In this document: positions 10,325 to 18,131 of the stretch, piece by piece
How positions within the stretch are numbered: the stretch's first letter is position 1
Layout of the letters: every line of letters starts with the position of its first letter
Assembly: GCA_964425755.1 (NCBI GenBank)
Contig: CAYRNY010000016.1
Location: 1-64,000, forward strand
DNA length: 64,000 nt
Source: CAYRNY01 sp964425755
GTDB taxonomy: Bacteria; Chloroflexota; Anaerolineae; Aggregatilineales; Aggregatilineaceae
Direction: 5' to 3'
Notes under the pieces: generated by a model
What the model saw: the letters and a program-made list of their open reading frames with translations, nothing else
Database searches by the model: none
What the model was told of the DNA's origin: nothing
Position numbers and translations under genes: made by a program

Positions 10325-11707
10325 ATGTTTACACAATACGCCGAACAGTACAAACCGATCACGCGGAACAATGTTCACCAGCTGGCCCAATATAAAGCGC
10401 TCCCGCGCGATTTGCGACAGGCGATCAACGTCGTGTCCACGATTTACCCGTTTCGCACCAATCGTTACGTCGTCGACCACCTGATCGACTGGGACAACGT
10501 GCCGCACGACCCGATCTACCAGCTCACTTTCCCCCAGCGCGAGATGGTCGACGCGGACGATTTCGCCCAGGTCGCGCGCCTGCTCAACGAGAACGCGCCC
10601 CGCAGCGCCCTGCGCGAGACCGTCACGCGCATCCAGATGCAGCACAACCCGCACCCGGCAGGGCAGATGACGTACAACGTCCCGAAGCTCGACGGCGAGC
10701 CGATGCCGGGCGTGCAACACAAATACCGCGAAACCGTGCTGTTCTTCCCCAGCAAGGGGCAGACCTGCCACGCGTACTGCTCGTATTGCTTCCGCTGGGC
10801 GCAGTTCATCGGCGTGCAGGAACTCAAATTCAAGGGGCAGGACCCGACCACCCTCGCGCGGTATTTGCGCCGCCACCCGGAAGTGACCGACGTGCTGTTC
10901 ACGGGCGGCGATCCGGCGATCATGAAAACGCAGGCATTGGCCGACTACATCGAGCCGCTGCTCGCGCCCGACCTAGCGCACGTGCAGAACATCCGCATCG
11001 GGACCAAAGCGGTGGCGTACTGGCCGCAGCGCTTCGTGACGGACGACGACGCCGACGACCTGCTGCGGCTCTTCGAGCGCATGGTCCAGGCCGGGCGGCA
11101 CGTGGCGATCATGGCCCACTACAGCCACCCGCGCGAACTGTCAACACCGGTCGCGCAGGAAGCCGTGCGGCGGCTGCGTGACGTTGGCTGCGAGGTGCGC
11201 ATGCAGGCCCCGATCATCCGCCACGTCAACGATGACGCCGAAGCCTGGGCCACGCTGTGGCGCGAGGGCGTCAAGCTCGGCGCGGTGCCCTACTACATGT
11301 TCGTCAGCCGCGACACCGGGCCGAAAAACTACTTCGAGATCCCGCTGATCGACTCGTACCGGATTTTCCGCGAGGCGTACAGCCAGGTGTCCGGTTTGGG
11401 GCGCACGGTGCGCGGGCCGGTGATGTCGGCCACGCCCGGCAAAGTCCTGATCGCGGGCACGGCGACGATCAAGGGCGAGCGCGTGTTCGTGCTCAAGTTC
11501 CTGCAAGGCCGCAACCCGGACTGGGTCGCGCGCCCGTTCTTCGCCAAATACGATCCTGAAGCGTCGTGGCTGTTCGACCTGGAACCGGCGTTCGGGGCGA
11601 CCCCGTACTTCTTCGACGCCAGCGCGCGGTATACCGCCCAGGGCGAGCACATCCCGCCCCAGACTCCGGCTCCGATCGTGCCACCGGCCACGACCGCGAC
11701 GGCCTGA
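10325..11707 (+). CDS. KamA-family radical SAM protein (lysine 2,3-aminomutase-like)
   Basis: A 460-residue radical SAM enzyme. The cluster cysteines are in CHAYCSYCFRW (C148, C152, C155), followed by the SAM-binding FTGGDPAIM (GGD 194-196). Overall layout and length match the lysine 2,3-aminomutase/KamA family, which moves an amino group using SAM and PLP. In characterised aminomutases the PLP lysine lies in a GGGGK-type segment; here the aligned part reads SATPGKVLIAG (K373), so PLP use and substrate are uncertain. The ATG at 10325 follows GGGAGA at good spacing; an in-frame ATG 24 bases earlier is less likely. It stands alone between a long non-coding region and a convergent gene. Confidence 0.83.
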   Translation: MFTQYAEQYKPITRNNVHQLAQYKALPRDLRQAINVVSTIYPFRTNRYVVDHLIDWDNVPHDPIYQLTFPQREMVDADDFAQVARLLNENAPRSALRETVTRIQMQHNPHPAGQMTYNVPKLDGEPMPGVQHKYRETVLFFPSKGQTCHAYCSYCFRWAQFIGVQELKFKGQDPTTLARYLRRHPEVTDVLFTGGDPAIMKTQALADYIEPLLAPDLAHVQNIRIGTKAVAYWPQRFVTDDDADDLLRLFERMVQAGRHVAIMAHYSHPRELSTPVAQEAVRRLRDVGCEVRMQAPIIRHVNDDAEAWATLWREGVKLGAVPYYMFVSRDTGPKNYFEIPLIDSYRIFREAYSQVSGLGRTVRGPVMSATPGKVLIAGTATIKGERVFVLKFLQGRNPDWVARPFFAKYDPEASWLFDLEPAFGATPYFFDASARYTAQGEHIPPQTPAPIVPPATTATA

Positions 11708-11800
11708 TGCCACCGGCTACAGGCGCACCATCCAGGGGCACGGCTGCGGCGGTGCCTCTGTTGTTTCAGAATGCTTGAATCAGGGGGCTATGCTGGCCGG

Positions 11801-12406
11801 TCAGATCAGGCTGTCGGGATCGACGCCTTCGACATAGGCGACACCCTCGATGAACCCCCGCGCGCGCTCGGTGTGCGGGTAGCGCGCCAGGTAGTCCCAG
11901 AAGGCCGCACTGTGGTTGGGGTATTTGCGGTGCGCGAGTTCGTGCGCGATGATGTAATCGACCACGTAGTCCGGCCAGAGCTTGATCCGGTCGCTGATGC
12001 GGATATCGCCATCGGTTGAACCGCCGGCGGTACAGCTTCCCAGGCGTTTGGTCATGTTGCCGACCCAGCGGATGGTATGCCAGCGCAACTCGCCACCGAA
12101 GTAACGGCGGTTGATCTGGTGTGCGCGTGCTTCGAGGTCGGCGTCATTCTGCCGGCGGGCACGGGCACGTTGCTTGAGCACGCGCGCGATGATGTCGTCC
12201 AGCAGGTCATCCAGTTGGCGCCGGTCGAGCCGCACCGGGACGCGCACCACGATCGTCTGTTGTTTGAGCGTCCAGCGCACGGATTTACGCAACCGCTTAT
12301 CGCGCCGGACCGCGACTTCGAGCGTGTGCGGGCCGTCCTTCACGCGGCGCGCGATCGCATCATCCGGCAGGTCTGGGGACTGTGGCATCGTCACCTGCTC
12401 CGTCAT
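11801..12406 (-). CDS. YgjP-like (DUF45) metallopeptidase-domain protein
   Basis: A 201-residue protein of the YgjP/DUF45 family, related to Zn metalloproteases (WLM/SprT-like). The signature is HELAHRKYPNHSAAFWDYLA: an HExxH helix with a downstream histidine. The region before it (RRYFGGELRWHTIRWVGN ... GSCT) matches the family's conserved beta part. The physiological role is not known. The ATG at 12406 follows GGGA with an 8-base spacer; the longer frame upstream lacks similarity. It is convergent with the radical SAM gene and lies 99 bases downstream of the BTAD regulator on the same strand. Confidence 0.82.
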   Translation of the reverse strand: MTEQVTMPQSPDLPDDAIARRVKDGPHTLEVAVRRDKRLRKSVRWTLKQQTIVVRVPVRLDRRQLDDLLDDIIARVLKQRARARRQNDADLEARAHQINRRYFGGELRWHTIRWVGNMTKRLGSCTAGGSTDGDIRISDRIKLWPDYVVDYIIAHELAHRKYPNHSAAFWDYLARYPHTERARGFIEGVAYVEGVDPDSLI

Positions 12407-12505
12407 GTGTATATTCCCGGGCTGTACTACGCACCGAAAAGAAGACGCCGCAGGCACAGCGTCAGTATTATGTTGCTCGATGACGCGGGCGAACCGCACA
12501 CGGTC

Positions 12506-13789
12506 TTACTGGGCGCTGATCATCTGGTACAGGTGCTGGGTATCACGGGTCGGCGCGATGCCAAACATGGTTTGCAGCGTCTCTTCCAGGCGGTGGTACT
12601 GCTCAAGCGCGTCTTGCTTGCGGCCCTGCTGGGAGTAGATCAACATCACGTCCTGGTGCACGTCTTCCCAGTCCGGCTTGACGCTGATCGCGCGCATCAG
12701 GTACCCCAACGCCACGTCCAGGTCGTTGATCCCGAGATAGTAACGGCCCAGGTTGATCAACGCCTGTGCATATTTCTGCTGCAAAGCGGCGCGGCGCTCT
12801 TCCACCCAGGGCATGCTGATATACGGCAGGAAGTCGGAACGATAGAGCTGGATCGCGCGGTAATACAGGTGCGGCGCGTCGATCTCGTTTTCGATCGCTT
12901 CGTCGACCGATTCTTCGAACAACCGGGCGTCATAGTGGATGTGCAGTTTCGGCGAGTGGATGTAGAACCCGCTCGAATAGTTGGTCAATTCGTGGCCCAG
13001 CCGCTCGCTGATTTTGCGCTTCGTGACGTGAAAGACGTTTGTCGCTTCTTTGACCGCCATTTTCGGCCAGAAGATCGAGAAAATCTCGTCACGCGTGACC
13101 ATTGGGTGATCGACGAAGTAGTAAAAGAGGTGGCGCGGCAATGAGCCGTCCCAACTGGTGACCGGGCGACCGTCAATGTACACGTGCCCGCCCGCCAGCG
13201 CGTGCACTTCAAGCTGGCCCAACGCGGGATCGTCGCCGTAAATGCCGCCGTCCATCGCCTCTTCGTTCCCCACGACGGCGGCCTGTCCGGCCAGCACCAG
13301 GTCATTCCAGGGCTGCAACCCCAACAAGCGCGCGCTGATCACGACCTGGGCGTGGCCTGGCATGTGTTCCGGCAGCGCGCGGAAAAACCGCGCTGCGTCA
13401 TCGTCCAGCTCAAGGCGATCAAAGGTGTCCAGCAGCAGGAAATGGGGATCGCTGCGCAGCATGAACAGGTCGGCCCCGAACGCTGCCGCCAGGTCTTCGG
13501 GCGTGCCGCGGTCTGCGAGCGCGGCGCGGGTTTGGGCCAGCGGTGCGGGCATCAGGTCACTGCGCGCCATATGGTCAAGCCAGGTGGTCAGCGTGTTGTC
13601 ATCCGCGTTCAGGCCATAATAGACGACGTTGTCACGATAGGTCTGCAGGAACATGGCGACGAATGCATTACGGCGGCGGTGGCGCGGATAGATCACGACC
13701 AGCGGCTTGCCGTGCATTTTCTGTTCAATGGTCGAGAGTGGCGCTTCGGCCACGCGTTCGAGAGGTGTTTTTAGCGTCTCTTTTTGCAC
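12506..13789 (-). CDS. BTAD-containing transcriptional regulator
   Basis: A 427-residue regulator in three parts. Residues 1-190 look like a degenerate P-loop/STAND-type module: it keeps FLLLDTFDRLELDDDAARF (Walker B-like) but shows no GxxGxGKT, with YPRHRRRNAF where a P-loop would be. Residues ~200-285 form a winged helix (GSLPRHLFYYFVDHP ... FHVTKRKISERLG). Residues ~290-427 are a bacterial transcriptional activator domain of TPR-like helices, with repeats around LINLGRYYLGINDLDVALGY. It should bind DNA and may sense a ligand or partner through the N-terminal part. The start is GTG at 13789 with GGAAG upstream. A -35/-10 pair at 14053-14082 implies a long leader. Confidence 0.8.
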   Translation of the reverse strand: MQKETLKTPLERVAEAPLSTIEQKMHGKPLVVIYPRHRRRNAFVAMFLQTYRDNVVYYGLNADDNTLTTWLDHMARSDLMPAPLAQTRAALADRGTPEDLAAAFGADLFMLRSDPHFLLLDTFDRLELDDDAARFFRALPEHMPGHAQVVISARLLGLQPWNDLVLAGQAAVVGNEEAMDGGIYGDDPALGQLEVHALAGGHVYIDGRPVTSWDGSLPRHLFYYFVDHPMVTRDEIFSIFWPKMAVKEATNVFHVTKRKISERLGHELTNYSSGFYIHSPKLHIHYDARLFEESVDEAIENEIDAPHLYYRAIQLYRSDFLPYISMPWVEERRAALQQKYAQALINLGRYYLGINDLDVALGYLMRAISVKPDWEDVHQDVMLIYSQQGRKQDALEQYHRLEETLQTMFGIAPTRDTQHLYQMISAQ

Positions 13790-14286
13790 GTTAATCTTCC
13801 TTCAGCGAGGCAGAGTTTCCTTGGCGCATAACATCATAAATAAACGAAAAGGGGGACGTCACTGCCAGCGGCTTGCTGCCAGTAGCATCCACCCCATATG
13901 TGTGCCCGCACACACAAAGCTTTACGGTAGCTGTATATCATCAATGTTGGTTGTTAACGCCCCCAACAAGCTAATGATTGTAGTTTTACTTTGAGACAAC
14001 TCCGATAGGATATCTATGGAATTTTATGTCAAAACGTAATAATTCGCTACCTATTATAATACATCTAGAGATTTCTAATCAAACTCTAATCCGCCATAAG
14101 CACGCCGAGAACATTTCCGCCCTAAAATGAGGCTTTGAACCTGCAACGTGCTATAATGCGTGGCGCGGTGTTGCGCCGTTTTTGCGCGACATGCCTAGCA
14201 TAACACACGCCGGACACGCACGCGCGCACCGGCAAAAACAACATACACCAGAAGATTACACCTTACCCGGAAGGATGCACAAACCG
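13790..14286. other. AT-rich divergent intergenic region
   Basis: About 500 bases between the BTAD regulator and the divergent lipoprotein gene, clearly more AT-rich than its surroundings. It contains a minus-strand promoter (14053-14082) and a plus-strand TATAAT at 14152-14157. No gene is seen in it. Confidence 0.6.
14053..14082 (-). promoter_or_regulatory. Probable promoter of the BTAD regulator
   Basis: Minus strand TTGATT, 18-base spacer, TATAAT. The implied 5' leader before the GTG at 13789 is ~255 bases, long enough for leader control. Confidence 0.6.
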
Positions 14287-15126
14287 ATGCTACGACGCCG
14301 GCTACTGGGCGGTCTCGCCATACTATTGATCGGGGTGTTCGCGGCATGCGCGCCGGCGGACAGCAGTGATGAGCCATTGCCAACGCTCGTCAACCTGACG
14401 CTGTACCCCACGCACCAGTTCCTCACGCAGCAAGCGCCGCCGCCGGGCTTCGGCGTGCTCACGACGTTATCCGCGATCGACAACACCCTGCGCGCCCAAT
14501 CCGGCTGGACCTATACAGTTCACGGCACGTTCGAAGGCACGTTTGACGCCTCTGGCGATCCGGCAGCCGCCACACTCACGCTCACCGTGCAGGGCGATGA
14601 ACTCAGCCAGCGGCGGCGCGTGGTGCTTGAAGCCGAGGGCCGCGCGTTTCTGCCGGATGAAGGCTTGCTGACCCTGGAAGGCGTGCGCGTCTCGAATGAC
14701 TACTACATCGTCGACGTCAACGGGACGTGCACGGTGGACCAGGGCGGGCAAATGGTCGGCGCGGAACTTGCCGATCTCGGCGCGGGCGACATTATCGGCG
14801 GCGTGCAGCAAGCCGTACCCACCGGGTACCAGCGCACGATCGAGGACCTGCGGGCGTGGCAATATACGTTTTCCCCCGACACCATGCGCCTGCCGGCGAT
14901 CCACCGCCAGGCTGACAGCACGATCCAGGTGCAGGCCGACCTGTGGTTCGCGCCGGGGGTCAACGCCGCGCTGGTCTATGACGTGACGGCGCAAGTGACG
15001 GGCGTGTATGTCTTGTGGGCGAACCGCTCCCAATCCACCGTCTCCGGGACGCTGTACCTGCGCTACGAGCTGGACATCCCGGCGCTGGGCGTGCAGCCGA
15101 ATATCTCCGTGCCGCACGGGTGCTGA
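14287..15126 (+). CDS. Lipoprotein of unknown function
   Basis: A 279-residue exported lipoprotein: basic start (MLRRRLLGG), hydrophobic core and a lipobox ending FAAC, after which the mature protein is lipid-anchored on the outer face of the membrane. The mature part is beta-rich (YTVHGTFEGTFD, ATLTLTVQGDEL, STIQVQADLWFAPG) and in broad character resembles LppX/LolA-like carriers of hydrophobic cargo; I cannot claim that relationship. AAGGA lies 11 bases before this ATG, and an ATG 12 bases earlier would sit on the ribosome-binding site. A plus-strand TATAAT is at 14152. It is followed by dnaN, which has its own promoter, so the two are probably independent. Confidence 0.7.
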   Translation: MLRRRLLGGLAILLIGVFAACAPADSSDEPLPTLVNLTLYPTHQFLTQQAPPPGFGVLTTLSAIDNTLRAQSGWTYTVHGTFEGTFDASGDPAAATLTLTVQGDELSQRRRVVLEAEGRAFLPDEGLLTLEGVRVSNDYYIVDVNGTCTVDQGGQMVGAELADLGAGDIIGGVQQAVPTGYQRTIEDLRAWQYTFSPDTMRLPAIHRQADSTIQVQADLWFAPGVNAALVYDVTAQVTGVYVLWANRSQSTVSGTLYLRYELDIPALGVQPNISVPHGC

Positions 15127-15153
15127 GCAGCCCCTGCGCCCGCCTTGCCCCCA

Positions 15154-15182
15154 TTGGCACGCGTGGGGCGCACAGGTATAAT
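15154..15182 (+). promoter_or_regulatory. dnaN promoter
   Basis: TTGGCA, 17-base spacer, TATAAT: a near-consensus housekeeping promoter ~70 bases before the dnaN start codon. Confidence 0.8.
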
Positions 15183-15253
15183 GGGGCCAGTTAAATTGGC
15201 GTCTACGGCCCCGCCAACAGGGCATGACCTCACAACGCGCTAGGGAGACTATT

Positions 15254-16396
15254 ATGAGAGTATCGGTTCTGCAAGAAAATCTACAACGCGGGTTGAGCAT
15301 TGTCAGCCGCGCGATCAGTGCGCGCCCTACGCTGCCGATCCTGGCAAATGTACTGATCACCACCGACGATGAGCGCCTGCAACTGTCAGCGACGAACCTG
15401 GAACTCGGCATCACCGCCTGGATCGGGGCGCAGGTCGCGGAACCCGGCAAGATCACCATCCCGGCGCGGACGCTACAAGACCTGGTCAACACGCTGCCAC
15501 CGGAGCGCGTGGACATGGACCTGGACGTGCGCACGCGCACGCTGCACCTGGTGTGCGGCATGAAGTCCGCCAACATCAAAGGCATGGACGCCAACGAATA
15601 CCCCGCCATGCCGAAATTTGAAGCCGACCGCGCGATCACGATCGACGCGCACGTGTTCAAAGAGATGATCGAGCAGGTCGCGTTTTCCGCCGCGCGCGAG
15701 GATAACCGCCCGATCCTGACCGGGGTGCTGTTGCGCTTCGAAGACGACGTGCTCACGATGGCCGCCGCCGACGGGTACCGGCTTTCTGTGCGCACGGCGG
15801 ACCTGGTGATGAGCGCGGGCACGAACGTGGACGAGCCGATCATCGTGCCGGGGCGCACGCTGCAAGAACTCGCGCGGATCATCAGCGACGAGGATGACGA
15901 GGTGCTGATCACCCCGCCGGACGATCGCGGGCAGGTCCAGTTCAGCCTGAAGAACGTGGTCGTGGTCTCGCAGGTGATCGAGGGCAAATTCCCCGACTAC
16001 GAAGCGATCATCCCGCGCAGCTACGAGACGATGGTGCTGTGCTACACCGACGAACTGCTCGCCGCGTGCAAAAGCTCCGAGGTCTTCGCCAAAGACTCCG
16101 CGAACTCGGCGCGCATCCTGTTTGAACCGAGCGGTCAGCCGGACGTGCCGGGGCGTGTCGTCGTCGCCGGGCAGTCCCAGGAAAAGGGCGATGCCGAAGC
16201 GCCGCTGGACGCGACGGTCGAGGGGCAGGCGATCGAGGTATCATTCAACATCCGCTACCTGATTGACGTGCTGAACGTGATCCGCGAGGACCAGGTCGTG
16301 CTGGAGACCAGCGGCCCGACTGCGCCGGGCGTCGTGCGTCCTGCCGGGCGCGATGATTTCATCCACGTGATCATGCCCATGTCGGCCAACCGCTAG
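15254..16396 (+). CDS. dnaN: DNA polymerase III beta subunit (sliding clamp)
   Basis: A 380-residue sliding clamp, the usual length for three clamp domains. Recognisable family segments are RPTLPILANVLI and LELGITAWI in domain 1, AAREDNRPILTGVLLRF and ADGYRLSVRTADL in domain 2, and EGKFPDYEAIIPR plus FNIRYLIDVL in domain 3, ending with HVIMPMSANR. The dimeric ring holds the polymerase on DNA and recruits repair proteins. The start at MRVSVLQENL is fixed by GGGAG six bases before the ATG. The gene has its own promoter and terminator. No dnaA, recF or gyrB lies beside it, so it is outside the classical dnaA-dnaN-recF cluster. Confidence 0.97.
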   Translation: MRVSVLQENLQRGLSIVSRAISARPTLPILANVLITTDDERLQLSATNLELGITAWIGAQVAEPGKITIPARTLQDLVNTLPPERVDMDLDVRTRTLHLVCGMKSANIKGMDANEYPAMPKFEADRAITIDAHVFKEMIEQVAFSAAREDNRPILTGVLLRFEDDVLTMAAADGYRLSVRTADLVMSAGTNVDEPIIVPGRTLQELARIISDEDDEVLITPPDDRGQVQFSLKNVVVVSQVIEGKFPDYEAIIPRSYETMVLCYTDELLAACKSSEVFAKDSANSARILFEPSGQPDVPGRVVVAGQSQEKGDAEAPLDATVEGQAIEVSFNIRYLIDVLNVIREDQVVLETSGPTAPGVVRPAGRDDFIHVIMPMSANR

Positions 16397-16439
16397 CGAC
16401 CGCTGCGCCTGCCGGACACAGGCAACCACCGCACTCTCT

Positions 16440-16475
16440 CACCCGGCGCGACCGCCTCGCAGCCGGGTGTTTTTT
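16440..16475 (+). terminator. Intrinsic terminator of dnaN
   Basis: CACCCGGC and GCCGGGTG form a stem, followed immediately by a T6 run. It begins 43 bases past the dnaN stop codon. Confidence 0.88.
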
Positions 16476-16508
16476 GCCCGGGCCGTCCAACCGCGAAAGG
16501 GGAATGTT

Positions 16509-17180
16509 GTGCCCGAACCACGCTTCGACTACCGGCGGTTTTACGACTGCATCGCGCCGGTTTACGCGGCGGCACAGTGGGCGCTGCCGGTATGGCGGCG
16601 TTACACGCATGCCGTGCTGCCCTGGCTGCCGGAGTCCCGCGCCGTGCTGGAGATCGGGCCGGGGGCGGGACTGCTGCACACGCTGCTGGCGCGCAAATAC
16701 CCGTTCGCGGTGGCGCTCGACCTCGCGCCGCGCATGTTGCACGAAACACGCGCCCGCCTGCACCGCACCGGCAAACCCGCGCGGCTGGTCCAGGCAGACG
16801 CGCAGCACCTGCCCTTCGCACGGGAATCGTTCGACGGCGTCGCGCTGACGTTCGTCTTCAGTGCCATCCCGGACGGTGCAGCCGCGCTGCGCGAGATGGC
16901 GCGCGTGTTGCGCCCCGGGGGTGTGATCGCGCTGGTGGATGCATGCGAGCCACACAGCGGGAACCCGGTCGGCATGTGGCTGGCGCGGCAGTGGGAACGC
17001 TTCGGGGACTTCATGCGCGACGAAGCGGCGCTGATGCGTGCCGCCGGGCTGGATGTGATCCACTGCCGTGAGTTCGGCGCGTTCGACAGCATCCGGATCA
17101 CGGTTGGGCGGAAAGGTCAAGCCGGCGCGGCGATCCAGCCTTCCAGGGACGCGGCGTCCACGTCCGGGGGAACACTGTAA
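16509..17180 (+). CDS. Class I SAM-dependent methyltransferase (UbiE-like)
   Basis: A 223-residue Rossmann-fold methyltransferase. Motif I is VLEIGPGAGLLH, the acidic post-I residue is in VALDLAPRML, motif II is SFDGVALTFVFSAI and motif III is VLRPGGVIALVDA. The spacing resembles UbiE/COQ5-type methylases, but the substrate is unknown. The start is GTG at 16509 with AAAGGGGAA at proper distance; a longer frame upstream would begin within the dnaN terminator. Its 3' end overlaps the convergent DUF429 gene by 64 bases. The last ~20 residues (GAAIQPSRDAASTSGG) are low complexity and lie in this overlap. Confidence 0.83.
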   Translation: MPEPRFDYRRFYDCIAPVYAAAQWALPVWRRYTHAVLPWLPESRAVLEIGPGAGLLHTLLARKYPFAVALDLAPRMLHETRARLHRTGKPARLVQADAQHLPFARESFDGVALTFVFSAIPDGAAALREMARVLRPGGVIALVDACEPHSGNPVGMWLARQWERFGDFMRDEAALMRAAGLDVIHCREFGAFDSIRITVGRKGQAGAAIQPSRDAASTSGGTL

Positions 17181-17935
17181 CCCGGCTGCGCGCACGCCCA
17201 CGCCGCCTGAAGCGCGCACAGCAACGCGTCGAGACTGTCGCCGGACGGGTCGCCGGTGAGGACGCGTGCCAGCGGCTCCGGCAGATACAGCGTCACGCCG
17301 AACACATCCCGCGACTCCACGCGCAGGTGGGCGACCAGCGTTTCGCGGGCCAGCCGGTGATCGCGCGTCTGCTTGCGCGGCGTGTCGCTCTTGTAGGCGC
17401 GTTTGCCCAGCCAGCGTCGCGCCGCCAGCGCGGGATACGTCTCCAGGGCGATCCGCGCGTCGCCGTTGGGATGGCAGGGGATCACGCACAACCCGGCGGC
17501 GAGCAGGCGCGGCGCGCCCTCAAAGAACATCCGCCCAACCGGCACGCCGTGCACCATCAACGGGCTGACCGCCCCGGCGACGCGGTCGGTGTGGCGCAGC
17601 GGGTGCTTGTATCCGGGCGGGCGCGCGTCGCGAAACGCTTTGACCCGCGCGAGAAACACGGCCTTGCCCAGGCGGTGGAGCGCGGCGACGTATCCGGCCC
17701 AGGTCGCACGCCCGAAGCCCCACGTTTCCAGCGCCGCCACCGGCAACCCGAACGGGAAATCGAACCCCGCGATCCAAGCGCCGGGCCGCGCCAGGAACGC
17801 CTCGAACGGCGCGAAACCGGCGAAACGGTCGAGCGCCTGCAGGGTGAGTTTCGCGCCGTCGTAGTCGCAGACCGCGCACGTGATCGGCTTGCGCTTGCCC
17901 GGCGCGCTGGTGAAGTCGAGCCCGTAGATCAGCAT
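17117..17935 (-). CDS. DUF429 family protein (RNase H-like fold)
   Basis: A 272-residue DUF429 protein. The conserved acidic motifs of this RNase H-like family are visible: GLDFTSAPGKRKP at the N-terminus, IAGFDFPFGLPV in the middle, ALETYPALAARRW and, near the C-terminus, DSLDALLCALQAAW. DUF429 proteins are predicted nucleases or nucleic-acid-processing enzymes, but no activity is well established. The ATG at 17935 follows AAGGGATC at good spacing; a longer frame upstream lacks family similarity. It ends inside the 3' part of the convergent methyltransferase gene (64-base overlap). Confidence 0.82.
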   Translation of the reverse strand: MLIYGLDFTSAPGKRKPITCAVCDYDGAKLTLQALDRFAGFAPFEAFLARPGAWIAGFDFPFGLPVAALETWGFGRATWAGYVAALHRLGKAVFLARVKAFRDARPPGYKHPLRHTDRVAGAVSPLMVHGVPVGRMFFEGAPRLLAAGLCVIPCHPNGDARIALETYPALAARRWLGKRAYKSDTPRKQTRDHRLARETLVAHLRVESRDVFGVTLYLPEPLARVLTGDPSGDSLDALLCALQAAWACAQPGYSVPPDVDAASLEGWIAAPA

Positions 17936-18131
17936 CAGGCGATCCCTTTTGACGCGGTCGTTGGCGTTATGATACCACGCGCAGCCAATCGCTCCTGAGC
18001 GCCGGTTTCGCGCCCCGACCGAACCGGCTCCTGAATTTGTCCCCGGGCAACCTCTGCCCGGACACCGCGATTGCGGTACAATGGAACCTGACACGATGTT
18101 CTATTGGGTTTATTCCGGTTTGGCAAACGCT

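Noticed and set aside
14467..15987. Long minus-strand frame across the lipoprotein and dnaN
   Set aside because: dnaN is certain on the plus strand with promoter and terminator; the antisense frame has no recognisable domain.
15154..16475. Chromosome origin near dnaN
   Set aside because: No dnaA, recF or gyrB gene, no cluster of DnaA boxes noticed, and dnaN is framed by its own promoter and terminator.
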